64,000 bases of DNA from JBDWFY01 sp039976075 (GCA_039976075.1 JBDWFY010000013.1:930001-994000), one strand, 5' to 3'. Shown: positions 45,647 to 55,273, counted from the stretch's first letter. Made by a program: numbers and translations. The notes: generated by a model not told the origin, from the letters alone.

Positions 45647-46147
45647 ATGGGGGGCGGCGTGCGACGACTGCTTAACTGTTACTATTCCCTGCTGCAAATC
45701 CTACTGACAGCGATGCTCGGATTACTTTTGGTCCCCGTCACACTGCAGATAGTGGCACGATATTCGAATGTGATCCCGCGCTATATTTGGACAGAGGAAA
45801 TAGCGCGATTTGCATTCGTCTGGATAATAATGATCGGTTCAATCATTGCGATCCGCGACAAATCGCATTTCATCGTCGATGTACTGCCCGAGTTCGGACG
45901 CACCGGGCGAAAAGTTCTGGGTGCGATCACCTTGGTCACCATGTTCCTTGCCGGGGCCATTTTTACCTATGGCGGCTGGAAGTTTGCGGTCTTCGGTTCC
46001 ATTCAGCATTCTGAACTTGCGGGTCTGCCAATGCTCGCAATCTATATTGCATGGCCTGTCCTTGGCGTCAGCTGGCTGATTTTCACCACCGAACAAATCT
46101 ATGACTTCATCAGGGATACCGGGGAGGTCGCGCATGGGACCCCTTGA
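45647..46147 (+). CDS. TRAP transporter small membrane subunit (DctQ family)
   Basis: 166 residues with four membrane segments (about 15-37, 55-75, 92-112 and 130-150) and the DctQ pattern YIWTEEIARFAFVWIIMIG. A GTG at 45659, preceded by a G-run, is an alternative start. It pairs with the large subunit encoded next, which overlaps it by 14 bases. Confidence 0.92.
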   Translation: MGGGVRRLLNCYYSLLQILLTAMLGLLLVPVTLQIVARYSNVIPRYIWTEEIARFAFVWIIMIGSIIAIRDKSHFIVDVLPEFGRTGRKVLGAITLVTMFLAGAIFTYGGWKFAVFGSIQHSELAGLPMLAIYIAWPVLGVSWLIFTTEQIYDFIRDTGEVAHGTP

Positions 46148-47435
46148 AGCCGGGTTGCTTCTTTTTGGAGTTTTCGGGGTGTTGGTTTTGATCCGAATTC
46201 CGGTATCTGTTGCGCTCGGGCTGGCGTCGGTTCCGATTTTTCTCATCCATGACCGGTTGTCCATCACACTGCTTTTTACTGAAATGTTCCGAGCCTATAA
46301 CTCGTTTCTTCTTCTGGCCGTCCCGTTTTTCCTGTTGGCAGCAAATCTGATGAATGCGGCGGGTATCACCGACAGAATGATCCGCTTGTGCCGCGCTCTT
46401 GTGGGTTGGATGCCCGGAGGACTTGGCCATGTAAATGTGTCGGTCTCCATGTTGTTCGCCGGCATCTCCGGCTCTTCAACGGCCGATGCTGCCGGAATCG
46501 GCTCGCTGATGATACCGGCGATGGAAAAGGAGGGGTACGACACGCCGGTTTCTGTCGCCATTACGGCATGTTCTTCAGTAATGGGTGTCATCATTCCGCC
46601 CAGCGTACTGATGATCGTCTGGGGCGGCGTCATGTCTGTTTCCATCGGTGGGCTGTTTTTAGCGGGCGTCATTCCGGGCATTCTTATCGGCGGGTCCATG
46701 ATGGTCGCGGTCTATATCTACGCATTAAAGCGCGGCTATCCGCGCTATCCGTTTCCAACTGTAAGAGAAGTGGTTGCGTCTTTCCTGTCGTCGTTCTTCG
46801 CACTCATGACGCCGGTTTTGATTGTCGGGGGCATTGTAGGCGGTTACTTCACCCCAACGGAAGCGTCGGTCATCGCTGTGTTGTATTCGATGATTCTCGG
46901 CCTGTTTGTTTATCGGAATCTGGGTTTTAAAAAACTACCTGGCGTCTTCTACGAGTCGGCCAGATTCGCTGCGATCGCGCTATTCGCTGTTGGTACAGCG
47001 TCGGCATTTTCATTTCTACTGGCGTTTTTCCAGGTGCCCAAAGCGTTGGTCTCCATGTTCGCGGATCTGTCCATGGGGTCGGTACAAACCGCTTTGGTTG
47101 TTGCCGGTTGTTTCCTTGTGATCGGTATGTTTATCGACGCAATTCCTGCGATTATCATACTTGGTACCGTGTTGTGGCCCGTGGCGGAAACAGCGGGAAT
47201 GCATCCGATCCATTTTGCAATAATCGGAATCGTTTCACTCGCTTTCGGCCTCGTTACTCCGCCTTATGGGCTGTGTTTGCTGATCTCATGCTCCATCGGA
47301 AAAATCCGGGTGATCGACGCATTGCGCGACACGACAATCATCCTGTTTCCGATGCTGATCGTTTTGCTCGGCATTGTTTTGCTGCCGGAACTTGTCCTGT
47401 GGCTGCCCCGTCTACTCATGCCGCATTTCAATTAG
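46134..47435 (+). CDS. TRAP transporter large permease subunit (DctM family)
   Basis: 433 residues from ATG 46134, preceded by GGGGAGG inside the end of the Q-subunit gene. About 11-12 membrane segments. Family patterns include PFFLLAANLMNAAGIT, LFAGISGSSTADAAGIGS and IPPSVLMIVWGGVMSVSIGG. It moves substrate with sodium ions, receiving it from the DctP-type binding protein. Confidence 0.94.
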   Translation: MGPLEAGLLLFGVFGVLVLIRIPVSVALGLASVPIFLIHDRLSITLLFTEMFRAYNSFLLLAVPFFLLAANLMNAAGITDRMIRLCRALVGWMPGGLGHVNVSVSMLFAGISGSSTADAAGIGSLMIPAMEKEGYDTPVSVAITACSSVMGVIIPPSVLMIVWGGVMSVSIGGLFLAGVIPGILIGGSMMVAVYIYALKRGYPRYPFPTVREVVASFLSSFFALMTPVLIVGGIVGGYFTPTEASVIAVLYSMILGLFVYRNLGFKKLPGVFYESARFAAIALFAVGTASAFSFLLAFFQVPKALVSMFADLSMGSVQTALVVAGCFLVIGMFIDAIPAIIILGTVLWPVAETAGMHPIHFAIIGIVSLAFGLVTPPYGLCLLISCSIGKIRVIDALRDTTIILFPMLIVLLGIVLLPELVLWLPRLLMPHFN

Positions 47436-47483
47436 CGGAGAGCCCCACCGATCCAAAAAAAACCAACTAAACGGGAGGAAACT

Positions 47484-48557
47484 ATGAAATTAACACCGAC
47501 AATGGCCGCTTTACTGGCTATGACAGCAACCGCCTTTGCAGCTGATGATCCGGGTTTCCCTGCACCCACCGGGGATGCGTCTATCGTTTCTTCCGATGCA
47601 AAAGTTGAACGAGTCTTTGATGCAGGATGTGCAGTCGCTGAGGGTATTGCCTCGGGTCCCGACGGAAAAATGTACTTTTCCGATGTGACCTTCACCGCAT
47701 TCTGCAAGGATGACGCGGGCATTTTTCCCCAAGGCGGTCACATCTGGCAATATGATCCTGCTGCTGACAAAGCGGTAATTTTTGTCTCACCCTCGAACAT
47801 GTCCAACGGCATCGAGTTCGATGCCAAAGGTGATATGGTTTTTGTGCAGGGTCCGGACAGTGGCGGTCGTCGTGTCATGAAAAAGGACATGGATACGGGT
47901 CGCAGCTTTATTCTGACACACCTCTATGAAGGGCGCGAATATAATGGGCCCAACGATCTGACGATCGACGAGGCGGGCCGGATTTATTTTACTGATCCGA
48001 AATATTTCGGATATGAGCCCATGACCCAGGCCCAGCATTCTGTGTTTCGAATTGATCCGGATGGAAAGGTGACGCGGCTGGTTTCCGATGCGGGAAAAAT
48101 GAACGGTGTGCTCGTGTCTCCGGATCAGAAAACGCTGTATGTTGGATCCTGGGACAATGGATCGTATGATTTCATTCGCGTGCCTGAAGGGGAAGGGGCA
48201 ACACCGGCATATATCAAGGAAACACAGGCCATTTATGCCTACGACCTTGCTGCAGATGGCACTGTTGGTCCTCGCAGAACGTTTCTTGCAATGCCATTTG
48301 GTGCGCCGGATGGATTTAAAGCGGATGTTGATGGCAATCTCTACATCACAGTCCGGCATGAAGATCCTGAAAAACGGGGTGTCTATGTGTACAATCCCGC
48401 AGGCGAGGAAATCGCGCAGATCTTGATGCCGGAAACATGGCCGACCAATGTTGCATTTGGTCGTGGAGACGCTTCCAAGACACTTTACATCACCGCCTCT
48501 AACAGCTTGTTTCGCATCGAGTTGAACAAAGACGGATATCAATTGCCCTCCGATTGA
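47484..48557 (+). CDS. Periplasmic SMP-30/gluconolactonase-like protein
   Basis: 357 residues. Signal peptide of about 19 residues ending AFA. The six-bladed propeller pattern is clear: AEGIASGPDGKMYFSDV with the metal Glu, then NGPNDLTIDEAGRIYFTDP with the Asn and Asp ligands. Members hydrolyse lactones or related esters with Ca or Zn. Being exported and last in the LacI-controlled operon, it may open a lactone outside the inner membrane so that the acid can be taken up by the TRAP system. GGGAGGAA precedes the ATG. Confidence 0.9.
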   Translation: MKLTPTMAALLAMTATAFAADDPGFPAPTGDASIVSSDAKVERVFDAGCAVAEGIASGPDGKMYFSDVTFTAFCKDDAGIFPQGGHIWQYDPAADKAVIFVSPSNMSNGIEFDAKGDMVFVQGPDSGGRRVMKKDMDTGRSFILTHLYEGREYNGPNDLTIDEAGRIYFTDPKYFGYEPMTQAQHSVFRIDPDGKVTRLVSDAGKMNGVLVSPDQKTLYVGSWDNGSYDFIRVPEGEGATPAYIKETQAIYAYDLAADGTVGPRRTFLAMPFGAPDGFKADVDGNLYITVRHEDPEKRGVYVYNPAGEEIAQILMPETWPTNVAFGRGDASKTLYITASNSLFRIELNKDGYQLPSD

Positions 48558-48566
48558 TTTGTACAA

Positions 48567-48591
48567 GCGGATGGGGAACTTCCCCATCCGC
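48567..48591 (+). terminator. Terminator of the dioxygenase-TRAP-lactonase operon
   Basis: Perfect 11-bp stem (48567-48577 with 48581-48591) and three-base loop, nine bases past the stop. The following bases are only moderately T-rich, so it may be a weak or Rho-assisted terminator. Confidence 0.65.
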
Positions 48592-48791
48592 CTGCTTCGT
48601 TGTGACCGCACCCAACATTCAGCGATACAGCGCACAGATTCGCTTGTGGCGGTAAGGTTTGAACATATCCTGTGTCATTGGCCGCACCATCTCCTTTGAA
48701 AACTGGACCTAACGCTGGAGCGGTGGCCTGTTGTAAAAGAGCTGTTTACCGATTAGGCCCCTCGGGCGACGTTTAATTGGAGAGAGCTGGA

Positions 48792-49769
48792 ATGACATCG
48801 ACTGATCAAACCCCGTCTGCTAATGAGGGCACTGTTGAAACACTGGCCCTGCGTCATGTTCATTTCGATCGGCTGGTGGAAAAAGCCAAGCCACACGATC
48901 CAATTCAAACGGCTATTGTGGCCCCGGAAGATACCAACTCGCTCGGTGGGGCCGTGCTTGCAGCAAAGGCTACGTTGATTGAGCCGGTGCTGATCGGCGA
49001 TCGGCAGAAAATTGAGCGTGCAGCCGCTGAGATTGGTGCCGATATTGCCGGGTATGAGCTGATTGATGTGAAAAATCACCGCGCGGCAGCTAAAGCCGGG
49101 GTTGATCTGGTCAACGCGGGTAAGGCGCAGGCGCTCATGAAAGGCCATCTGCACACAGATGAACTTCTAAGCGCCGTTGTAAAGCGGGAAGGTGGCCTCC
49201 GGACAGGAAGGCGCCTCACACATGTCTTCGTTATGGACGTTCCGGGCATGGATCGGCCTGTTATGGTCACAGATGCCGCAATCAACATTGCTCCCGAATT
49301 GGAAGTGATGGTCGATATTGTCCAGAACGGCATCGAAGTGGCTCTTTCATTGGGCATAGCGGAACCGAAGGTGGCTGTCTTGTCAGCTGTTGAGACCGTC
49401 AATCCGAAGATTCCTTCCTCCATGAATGCTGCCATCCTGGCAAAATTCGCAGACCGGGGGCAAATCCGTGGGGGTATCGTCGATGGACCGTTTGCCATGG
49501 ACAATGCGGTCGATATCGAAGCCGCACGCACCAAAGGGCTGAAGACTCCTGTGGCCGGCCGAGCCGACGTTCTGGTGGCTCCAGGTATCGATGCAGGCAA
49601 TATTCTGTTCAAGGCACTGACGTTCATGGCCAACGCCCAGGCGGCAGGTCTCGCAATGGGTGCGAAGGTGCCGATTATCCTGAATTCACGCGCTGATGGA
49701 GAAAAAGCCCGATTGGCGTCATGCGCGGTTGCCGTATTGCACCAGGCGCGCCTGGCAGGGAAATTTTAA
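48792..49769 (+). CDS. Phosphate acetyl/butyryltransferase family enzyme
   Basis: 325 residues from ATG 48792 with GGAGAGAG upstream. The PTA/PTB fold is shown by LMKGHLHTDELLSAV, RRLTHVFVMDVP and GGIVDGPFAMDNAV. It converts acyl-CoA and phosphate to acyl phosphate and CoA. It lacks the N-terminal regulatory DRTGG parts of long E. coli Pta. The next gene is acetate kinase, so acetyl-CoA and acetate are the likely metabolites. The frame also allows a Met five codons earlier. Confidence 0.92.
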   Translation: MTSTDQTPSANEGTVETLALRHVHFDRLVEKAKPHDPIQTAIVAPEDTNSLGGAVLAAKATLIEPVLIGDRQKIERAAAEIGADIAGYELIDVKNHRAAAKAGVDLVNAGKAQALMKGHLHTDELLSAVVKREGGLRTGRRLTHVFVMDVPGMDRPVMVTDAAINIAPELEVMVDIVQNGIEVALSLGIAEPKVAVLSAVETVNPKIPSSMNAAILAKFADRGQIRGGIVDGPFAMDNAVDIEAARTKGLKTPVAGRADVLVAPGIDAGNILFKALTFMANAQAAGLAMGAKVPIILNSRADGEKARLASCAVAVLHQARLAGKF

Positions 49770-49904
49770 ACCTCCGGCCAGCCGGTGCCATTGGCGATCT
49801 CCGATTGCCTGAGGGCTATCCGTCGTCTGTCATCATCAGGGTTAAAATCGCATAGAATGCAAACCGCGTCTTTGGCTGGGCTCCGAGTGTGAGAAGGATA
49901 GACA

Positions 49905-51086
49905 ATGGATAGGCATGTTCTGACCCTCAATGCGGGTTCTTCTTCGGTCAAATTCGGTCTGTTCGACATCGAGAGAGAACCCACGCAGATCGCTGACGGC
50001 GAGGTGGAGCGGATCGGCGATGTTCCGCGATTGAAGATCACTGATGCATCCGGTGAGACACGGGCCGATCACGCGTTGCGGGGTGAAGGGACTGCCGGTC
50101 ACGCTGGGGCGATAAATGCCATATTGGCCGAGATGGATACACATTTTCCGGACCGGCATATTGCGTCTGTCGGCCACAGGGTCGTTCATGGCGGGCTGGA
50201 TTACAGCCGACCCTGTCTGATCGATGAAAAGGTGATTGGAGATCTCACTGAACTGTCGCCATTTGCACCCCTTCATCAGCCCCATAATCTGGCCGGTATC
50301 CATGCCGCCCGTGAAGCGTTTCCCGGCGCACCGCAAATTGCCTGTTTCGATACGGCGTTTCATCACGATCATCCATGGGTGAATAACGTCTTTGCACTGC
50401 CCCAGCACTATTATGATGAAGGTATTCGCCGCTACGGTTTTCATGGCTTGAGCTACGAATACATAGCCGGTGAGCTCAAGAGGATTGCGCCGCATCTTTA
50501 TGCCGGGCGTGTTGTGGTAACGCATCTGGGTAACGGTGCCAGCATGTGCGGGCTCCAGAACGGTCGGTCAATCGGATCAACGATGGGTTTCAGTGCGCTG
50601 GACGGCTTGCCGATGGGTACCCGCTGCGGTCAGCTCGACCCCGGTGTTTTGCTGTATCTGATGGACCAGAAGGGGATGAACGCTGACGAGATCGCCGATC
50701 TGTTGTACAGGAAATCTGGACTGCTTGGGCTTTCCGGGTTGACAAACGACATGCGGACACTGGAAGCCGCAGGGACGAAGGAAGCGCGCCAGGCCATCGA
50801 CTATTATGTTTTCCGGATCAGACGAGAGCTGGGTGCTTTGTGTGCTGTTCTTGGCGGTCTGGATGCTGTGGTTTTCTGCGGTGGTATTGGTGAGAATTCC
50901 CGAATGATCCGCTCGCGGGTTCTGCAGGACCTTGGCTGGCTAGGAATAGAAATCGATCATGCCAAGAATACCGACAATGCCCGGGTTATTACGACTGAAC
51001 TGAGCCGAGCACGCGTCATGGTCATTCCAACCAACGAAGATATGGTTATCGCACGCGCTGCAGCGGCGCATTTTTCGTCCAGATAA
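49905..51086 (+). CDS. ackA: Acetate kinase
   Basis: 393 residues. Family signatures are LTLNAGSSSVKFGLFD at the start, VGHRVVHGG, CFDTAFHHDHP and THLGNGASMCGLQNGRSIGS; FCGGIGENS is near the end. It interconverts acetate plus ATP and acetyl phosphate. With the upstream phosphotransacylase (135 bp before) it forms the Pta-AckA route, for acetate overflow or for assimilation. Confidence 0.96.
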   Translation: MDRHVLTLNAGSSSVKFGLFDIEREPTQIADGEVERIGDVPRLKITDASGETRADHALRGEGTAGHAGAINAILAEMDTHFPDRHIASVGHRVVHGGLDYSRPCLIDEKVIGDLTELSPFAPLHQPHNLAGIHAAREAFPGAPQIACFDTAFHHDHPWVNNVFALPQHYYDEGIRRYGFHGLSYEYIAGELKRIAPHLYAGRVVVTHLGNGASMCGLQNGRSIGSTMGFSALDGLPMGTRCGQLDPGVLLYLMDQKGMNADEIADLLYRKSGLLGLSGLTNDMRTLEAAGTKEARQAIDYYVFRIRRELGALCAVLGGLDAVVFCGGIGENSRMIRSRVLQDLGWLGIEIDHAKNTDNARVITTELSRARVMVIPTNEDMVIARAAAAHFSSR

Positions 51087-51231
51087 ATCTTAGTCGGTCT
51101 CGGAAGTGAGGCAGGGAATAGTCAGTCATCCTGTTTTACTCATCTGATGCCAACGGTCGGATCCTTGCACCTGACGATTGACTTATGCCGACGGGATGCC
51201 ATTTTTCGATACAACTGTTTGCCGCAAACGA

Positions 51232-51271
51232 ATTGGGCGCCGGATTTTCATCCGGCGCCCAATATTTTTCT
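51232..51271. terminator. Terminator between convergent ackA and the Cys-rich surface protein gene
   Basis: Perfect 13-bp stem (51232-51244 with 51251-51263), six-base loop, then ATTTTTCT on the plus strand. It is 145 bp after ackA and 22 bp after the minus-strand gene, so it can serve both; the T-run is better for the plus strand. Confidence 0.85.
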
Positions 51272-51284
51272 ACGATTGCCGCAA

Positions 51285-54200
51285 TCAGTTCAGTGTTTGG
51301 CTGCGGTTTAGCGGCAAACGGTTGATCGGCACCTGATTGACCGTGACGCATTTGCCGCGAACCAGGCGTTGACCGCGCTTACACTGCACAACCGGTGCCT
51401 GGATTTTCACGCAGCGGCTTCCTCTACGGACTGTGCCGCGCGGGCAGTTCTGCGTAATCGTCACACACTTGCCGCGAACCAGACGCTGACCGCGTTTGCA
51501 TACGACCGGGGGACGAACCACCGATACACAACGACGTGTCTGTGGATTGTAGCGTGTGCCCTGGCGACAGATATTGACGCATTTGCCATTGACCACACGC
51601 TGTCCGGTTCTGCACTGCACCGGTGGACGCACCGGAACACAGCGGCGGGTTTGCGGATTATAGCGCGTACCCTGGCGACAGATATTGACACACTTGCCAT
51701 TGACCACACGCTGGCCGACCCGGCACTGAACCGGAGGACGAACCGGCACGCAGCGGCGTGTCTGTGGGTTGTAACGTGTGCCCTGGCGACAGATATTGAC
51801 GCACTGACCACGCACGACCCGCTGACCCGGCTTACACACAACAATCGGATCGCACCGGCGAGTGCGGGGATTGTAACGTGTACCCTGGCGACAGATGTTG
51901 ACACACTGACCGCGCACGATCCGCTGACCTGGCTTACACACGACAATCGGATCGCACCGGCGAGTGCGGGGATTGTAGCGTGTGCCCTGGCGGCAGATGT
52001 TGACGCACTGACCACGAACCAGACGTTGTCCCTGTCTGCAGACCACGATCGGATCACAGCGGCGCGTTTGCGGGTTATACCGTGTGCCCTGGGCACAGAT
52101 GTTCACGCATTTGCCACGCAATGGACGCTGTCCCGGCTCGCATACGACCGGAGGACGCACTGGAACGCAGCGACGTGTTTGCGGGTTATAGCGTGTACCC
52201 TGGCGGCAGATGTTGACGCACTGGCCATTTTGCAGACGCTGACCTGGGCTGCATTGCGGGACCCGCACGCAGCGATCACCACGCTTGACGGTACCACGCG
52301 GGCAGACAAGCGGCGGCTTCACTGGAGGCTGCGGAGTCACAGGCGGCTGTTGAACCGCGTTAGACTCACCAACATCACAAGCACGCAGTTGCGAGTTTGG
52401 AGCCAACACGATCGGGTTGCCGTCAAAGTGACTGACATAGGCACAGTTTTCGAACCGGCCGCGCGTATTGGGCGAGACAACGACATCGAAATACCGGGCC
52501 GGGCCACCTGGAACAATTTCCGAACCTGCAATATCGCAGCTTAGAGATGCTGCCGGCAGAGCGGAACAGCTCCATTGCGGACCGTCTGGTGCCACCGAGT
52601 CCAGCGTTACACCACCAGCTCCACCAAGCAACTTGGCAACGTCGGCAATCGACACATCCGGACCAACAGCATCTCCTATGTTGCGGATGGAGATGCGGCA
52701 GCTGGATTCACCGCTTGTCGGCGCTGTTTTACACTGTTTGTCCAGATCATATTCCGGCTGGCCGGGATCCTGTGGGATAATCTGAACGCGATCACAGGAC
52801 GGGCCGTCATCAGCCGGATCGGCATCGCCGGCACCTTCCCATATCAATGTACCGCAGTTTTCGAGTATCCCGCCGGTATAATCGGCCGGTGTCGTGATCT
52901 TGACGTTCAGCTCTCGGCTGTCACCGGCACCCAGACCAAGCGTTGTGTTGGTGCACTGGTATGTCGTCGGTGTCAGACCGACACAGTTCCATTCCGCTGC
53001 TGGCTCGAACGTGGCGTTGTCGACAGTCCCGACAACAACTTCGTCCTTGACAACAACCGGACCTGTATAGTCCACGCCGCTGGTATTGGTGGTCCGGATC
53101 GTGAAACCACACTCTTCACCTGCCAGACAACTAGTCTGATCAGCCTGTTTCTGGATCTCCAGATTGGGCTTCTGCGGAATGATGATGTCAACACGCGCAC
53201 ATGACGGCCCATCATCAGCCGGATTGGCATCGCCTTCACCGGGATTCCAAATCAGTGTTCCGCAGTTTTCGAGTGTTTCACCATCATAGTCGGCTGGAGT
53301 TTTGATCTTGACCTTCAGTTCACGGCTGTCGCCGGCACCAAGACCAAGGGTTGTGTTGGTGCACTGGAATGTTGTCGGTGTCTGAATGAGACAGTTCCAT
53401 TCCGCTGCAGGTTCGAACGTAGCATTGTCGACCGTTCCGACAGTCACTTCGTCCTTCACAACAACCGGACCAGCATAGTCCACGCCGCTGATATTGGTCA
53501 CCCGGATCGTGAAACCGCAATCCTCACCGGCGACACAGGTAGACTGGTCGGGCAGTTTCTGGATTTCAAGATTGGGTTTGGGTGTATCAACAGGTGTGCA
53601 AAGCGGATCTTTGCCCTTAATGCAGATCTGAGCACAATCTTTATCATCGGACGGATCGCCGATAACCGGATTGCCAATACCCCAGTTGATGCGGGCACAG
53701 TTGCGGATATGTCCTTCAGGCCAGGCAGCGCCGGGCTGGAAAGACACGTTCAGATCAAGTGTGCCACCAACAGGAATGTTTGCTCCTGGGAATGTACACT
53801 CATACTGTCCGCCATTGGGACCACAGTTCCAACCGGCAGGACCCCAGGACAGCAAGTTGGCGATATCGCCGATCTGCCATTCGTCGATCACGACCGGGCC
53901 TGTGTAAGGTGCATCGCCAACGTTTTTGACGGTGATGGTGAAGTCGCACGGACCTTCTGGATCGCAGACGGATGTATCGGCCTTTTTCTCGAGACTGAGA
54001 TCGGGCGATTTATCGAGACAAGGGAATTCTTCGGGAATTTCAATCTCGATAACCGTCGAACAACACAGGGCATAGCCGTCGGGATCCGAGGCAATCACCT
54101 CGACATTGTTGACAAGTAACTTGACCGTTGTTCCCGGAGTAGCACCCAGAATGGACCACAGGAGTTCCGTAGTGCCGGGTGCAACAAACTGTGCTCCCGG

Positions 54201-55169
54201 AGCAATCGTAACACCTGGTGTCAGGGAAACGATTTCAATGGTTTCACCTTCCATGTCCTCGGTGACAGGCATCTTGTAAAGAAGAGCACCTGGCAGCGCT
54301 TCATCGCACTCGATCTCGCCTTCTTCAAGCTGCAGGCAGATGCCGTCGTCGCCACCGGGCGTATCGTCACCTGGTGTGTCGTCGCACTCCGGATCCACGT
54401 AGAGGTCGACCCGTGTTGGATCGCCTGTCAAAACGCTGCCATCATCTGGCAATGCCGGATCATGAGAGGGCAGTGTCAAAACGCCGTCAACCGTACTCAG
54501 GTCGATGAAAGCCTGGTTGTCAACGAATTCGCCGGCCGCGCCATCGGGGTTAATCTCGGCGTAGGCTGTCACCACGATTGTTCTGTTGGCCGGATCGCCA
54601 TCCTGATCAAGACCTGTGAGCCTGAAATCCGCAAGCGTCAAAGTGTCATTGGGATTTGCAGAGGTTGAAATTTGGGGCGCCGGAGCGGCGAGGCCGCCTG
54701 GTCCTGTAATCTCACCACTGACAGATACGCTTGTGAATTGCGGATTTGCACCGGGGATCGTGTCATTGAAGTCGAACCTCAACGAGTCCGTAAGGGGAGT
54801 CAGATCCTGCCCCTGGAGTTCCGGAGCGACCGGGACATTCAGAGTAAAGGTGAACGTCAGTTTGCGGCAGCTCTTTTCGACAATCTTGTAGAAGGTGGTG
54901 CTGGGGTAACCACCGCCACCGCCGCCTCCACCGCCGCCGCCGCCAGCACCGCCACCTGGAGCCGGTTCCAGCTTCTTCGGACCATCAGTGCCATCTTTCT
55001 TGAGAAGTCCGTTGTCTTTCAGAATAAAGTTAGTCGCCTTATCTGCCTGGGCCATTGAAGGTGCGGCAGTCAGGACTGGGGTGGTCGCCAACAAGAGGAG
55101 ACCCAAAGCAGCGGAAATTCCCCGCTTTAATCCGGGCTTGTGCCCGTTGTCTCGAAACGTATCAAACAT
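51285..55169 (-). CDS. Large exported protein with Ig-like (DUF11-type) repeats and Cys/Arg-rich repeat tail
   Basis: 1294 residues from ATG 55169, which gives a standard signal peptide (GLLLLATTPVLTAAPSMAQ). An ATG at 55259, 15 bp after the upstream stop and with GAGGGA, is a real alternative that would give a long N-region. Order: signal peptide; Gly-rich tract near residue 75; a beta-rich domain; a roughly 100-residue Cys module shared with the upstream gene; four Ig-like repeats of about 125-135 residues, each opening like PNLEIQK; and seven tandem units of 34-38 residues with the pattern C-x10-C-x3-C-x12-C, then two partial units. No cell-wall or outer-membrane anchor is recognised. Function unknown; probably a surface or matrix protein. 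Confidence 0.88.
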   Translation of the reverse strand: MFDTFRDNGHKPGLKRGISAALGLLLLATTPVLTAAPSMAQADKATNFILKDNGLLKKDGTDGPKKLEPAPGGGAGGGGGGGGGGGGYPSTTFYKIVEKSCRKLTFTFTLNVPVAPELQGQDLTPLTDSLRFDFNDTIPGANPQFTSVSVSGEITGPGGLAAPAPQISTSANPNDTLTLADFRLTGLDQDGDPANRTIVVTAYAEINPDGAAGEFVDNQAFIDLSTVDGVLTLPSHDPALPDDGSVLTGDPTRVDLYVDPECDDTPGDDTPGGDDGICLQLEEGEIECDEALPGALLYKMPVTEDMEGETIEIVSLTPGVTIAPGAQFVAPGTTELLWSILGATPGTTVKLLVNNVEVIASDPDGYALCCSTVIEIEIPEEFPCLDKSPDLSLEKKADTSVCDPEGPCDFTITVKNVGDAPYTGPVVIDEWQIGDIANLLSWGPAGWNCGPNGGQYECTFPGANIPVGGTLDLNVSFQPGAAWPEGHIRNCARINWGIGNPVIGDPSDDKDCAQICIKGKDPLCTPVDTPKPNLEIQKLPDQSTCVAGEDCGFTIRVTNISGVDYAGPVVVKDEVTVGTVDNATFEPAAEWNCLIQTPTTFQCTNTTLGLGAGDSRELKVKIKTPADYDGETLENCGTLIWNPGEGDANPADDGPSCARVDIIIPQKPNLEIQKQADQTSCLAGEECGFTIRTTNTSGVDYTGPVVVKDEVVVGTVDNATFEPAAEWNCVGLTPTTYQCTNTTLGLGAGDSRELNVKITTPADYTGGILENCGTLIWEGAGDADPADDGPSCDRVQIIPQDPGQPEYDLDKQCKTAPTSGESSCRISIRNIGDAVGPDVSIADVAKLLGGAGGVTLDSVAPDGPQWSCSALPAASLSCDIAGSEIVPGGPARYFDVVVSPNTRGRFENCAYVSHFDGNPIVLAPNSQLRACDVGESNAVQQPPVTPQPPVKPPLVCPRGTVKRGDRCVRVPQCSPGQRLQNGQCVNICRQGTRYNPQTRRCVPVRPPVVCEPGQRPLRGKCVNICAQGTRYNPQTRRCDPIVVCRQGQRLVRGQCVNICRQGTRYNPRTRRCDPIVVCKPGQRIVRGQCVNICRQGTRYNPRTRRCDPIVVCKPGQRVVRGQCVNICRQGTRYNPQTRRCVPVRPPVQCRVGQRVVNGKCVNICRQGTRYNPQTRRCVPVRPPVQCRTGQRVVNGKCVNICRQGTRYNPQTRRCVSVVRPPVVCKRGQRLVRGKCVTITQNCPRGTVRRGSRCVKIQAPVVQCKRGQRLVRGKCVTVNQVPINRLPLNRSQTLN
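51381..52253 (-). repeat. Tandem coding repeats, 102-114 bp units
   Basis: Seven full units begin (minus strand, first Cys codon) near 52253, 52142, 52040, 51938, 51836, 51725 and 51614, and two partial units near 51500 and 51383. Each encodes a basic Cys motif containing CVNICRQGTRYNP or a close variant. Units 2-4 have 34 codons and the others 37-38, owing to a PPV linker. They are in-frame protein repeats and not a CRISPR array. Confidence 0.9.
52770..53580 (-). repeat. Direct duplication of an Ig-like repeat, about 405 bp period
   Basis: Two adjacent stretches encode nearly the same sequence: both start KPNLEIQK, and both contain GTVDNATFEPAAEWNC and NTTLGLGAGDSREL. The period, from the two PNLEIQK sites (about 53172 and 53577), is close to 405 bp. 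It looks like a recent duplication within the gene. The other two Ig-like repeats are much more diverged. Confidence 0.85.
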
Positions 55170-55273
55170 GGGTCGGACCCTTTTGAAAAAATTGCTCAGA
55201 CCGGTTTCCGCATAGGGCGGCAAAACCTGGCCGTCGGGGAAGGCTGTTGAATCGTGTCTCATCACGCCATCCC

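Noticed and set aside
51381..52253. Regular direct repeats resembling a CRISPR array
   Set aside because: The units are over 100 bp, similar along nearly their whole length, and in frame with a long coding sequence; there are no spacers and no cas genes.
51369..52544. A 391-codon plus-strand frame rich in Thr and Ala
   Set aside because: It is the antisense shadow of the tandem Cys repeats; its own repetition follows from theirs, and it has no start signal.
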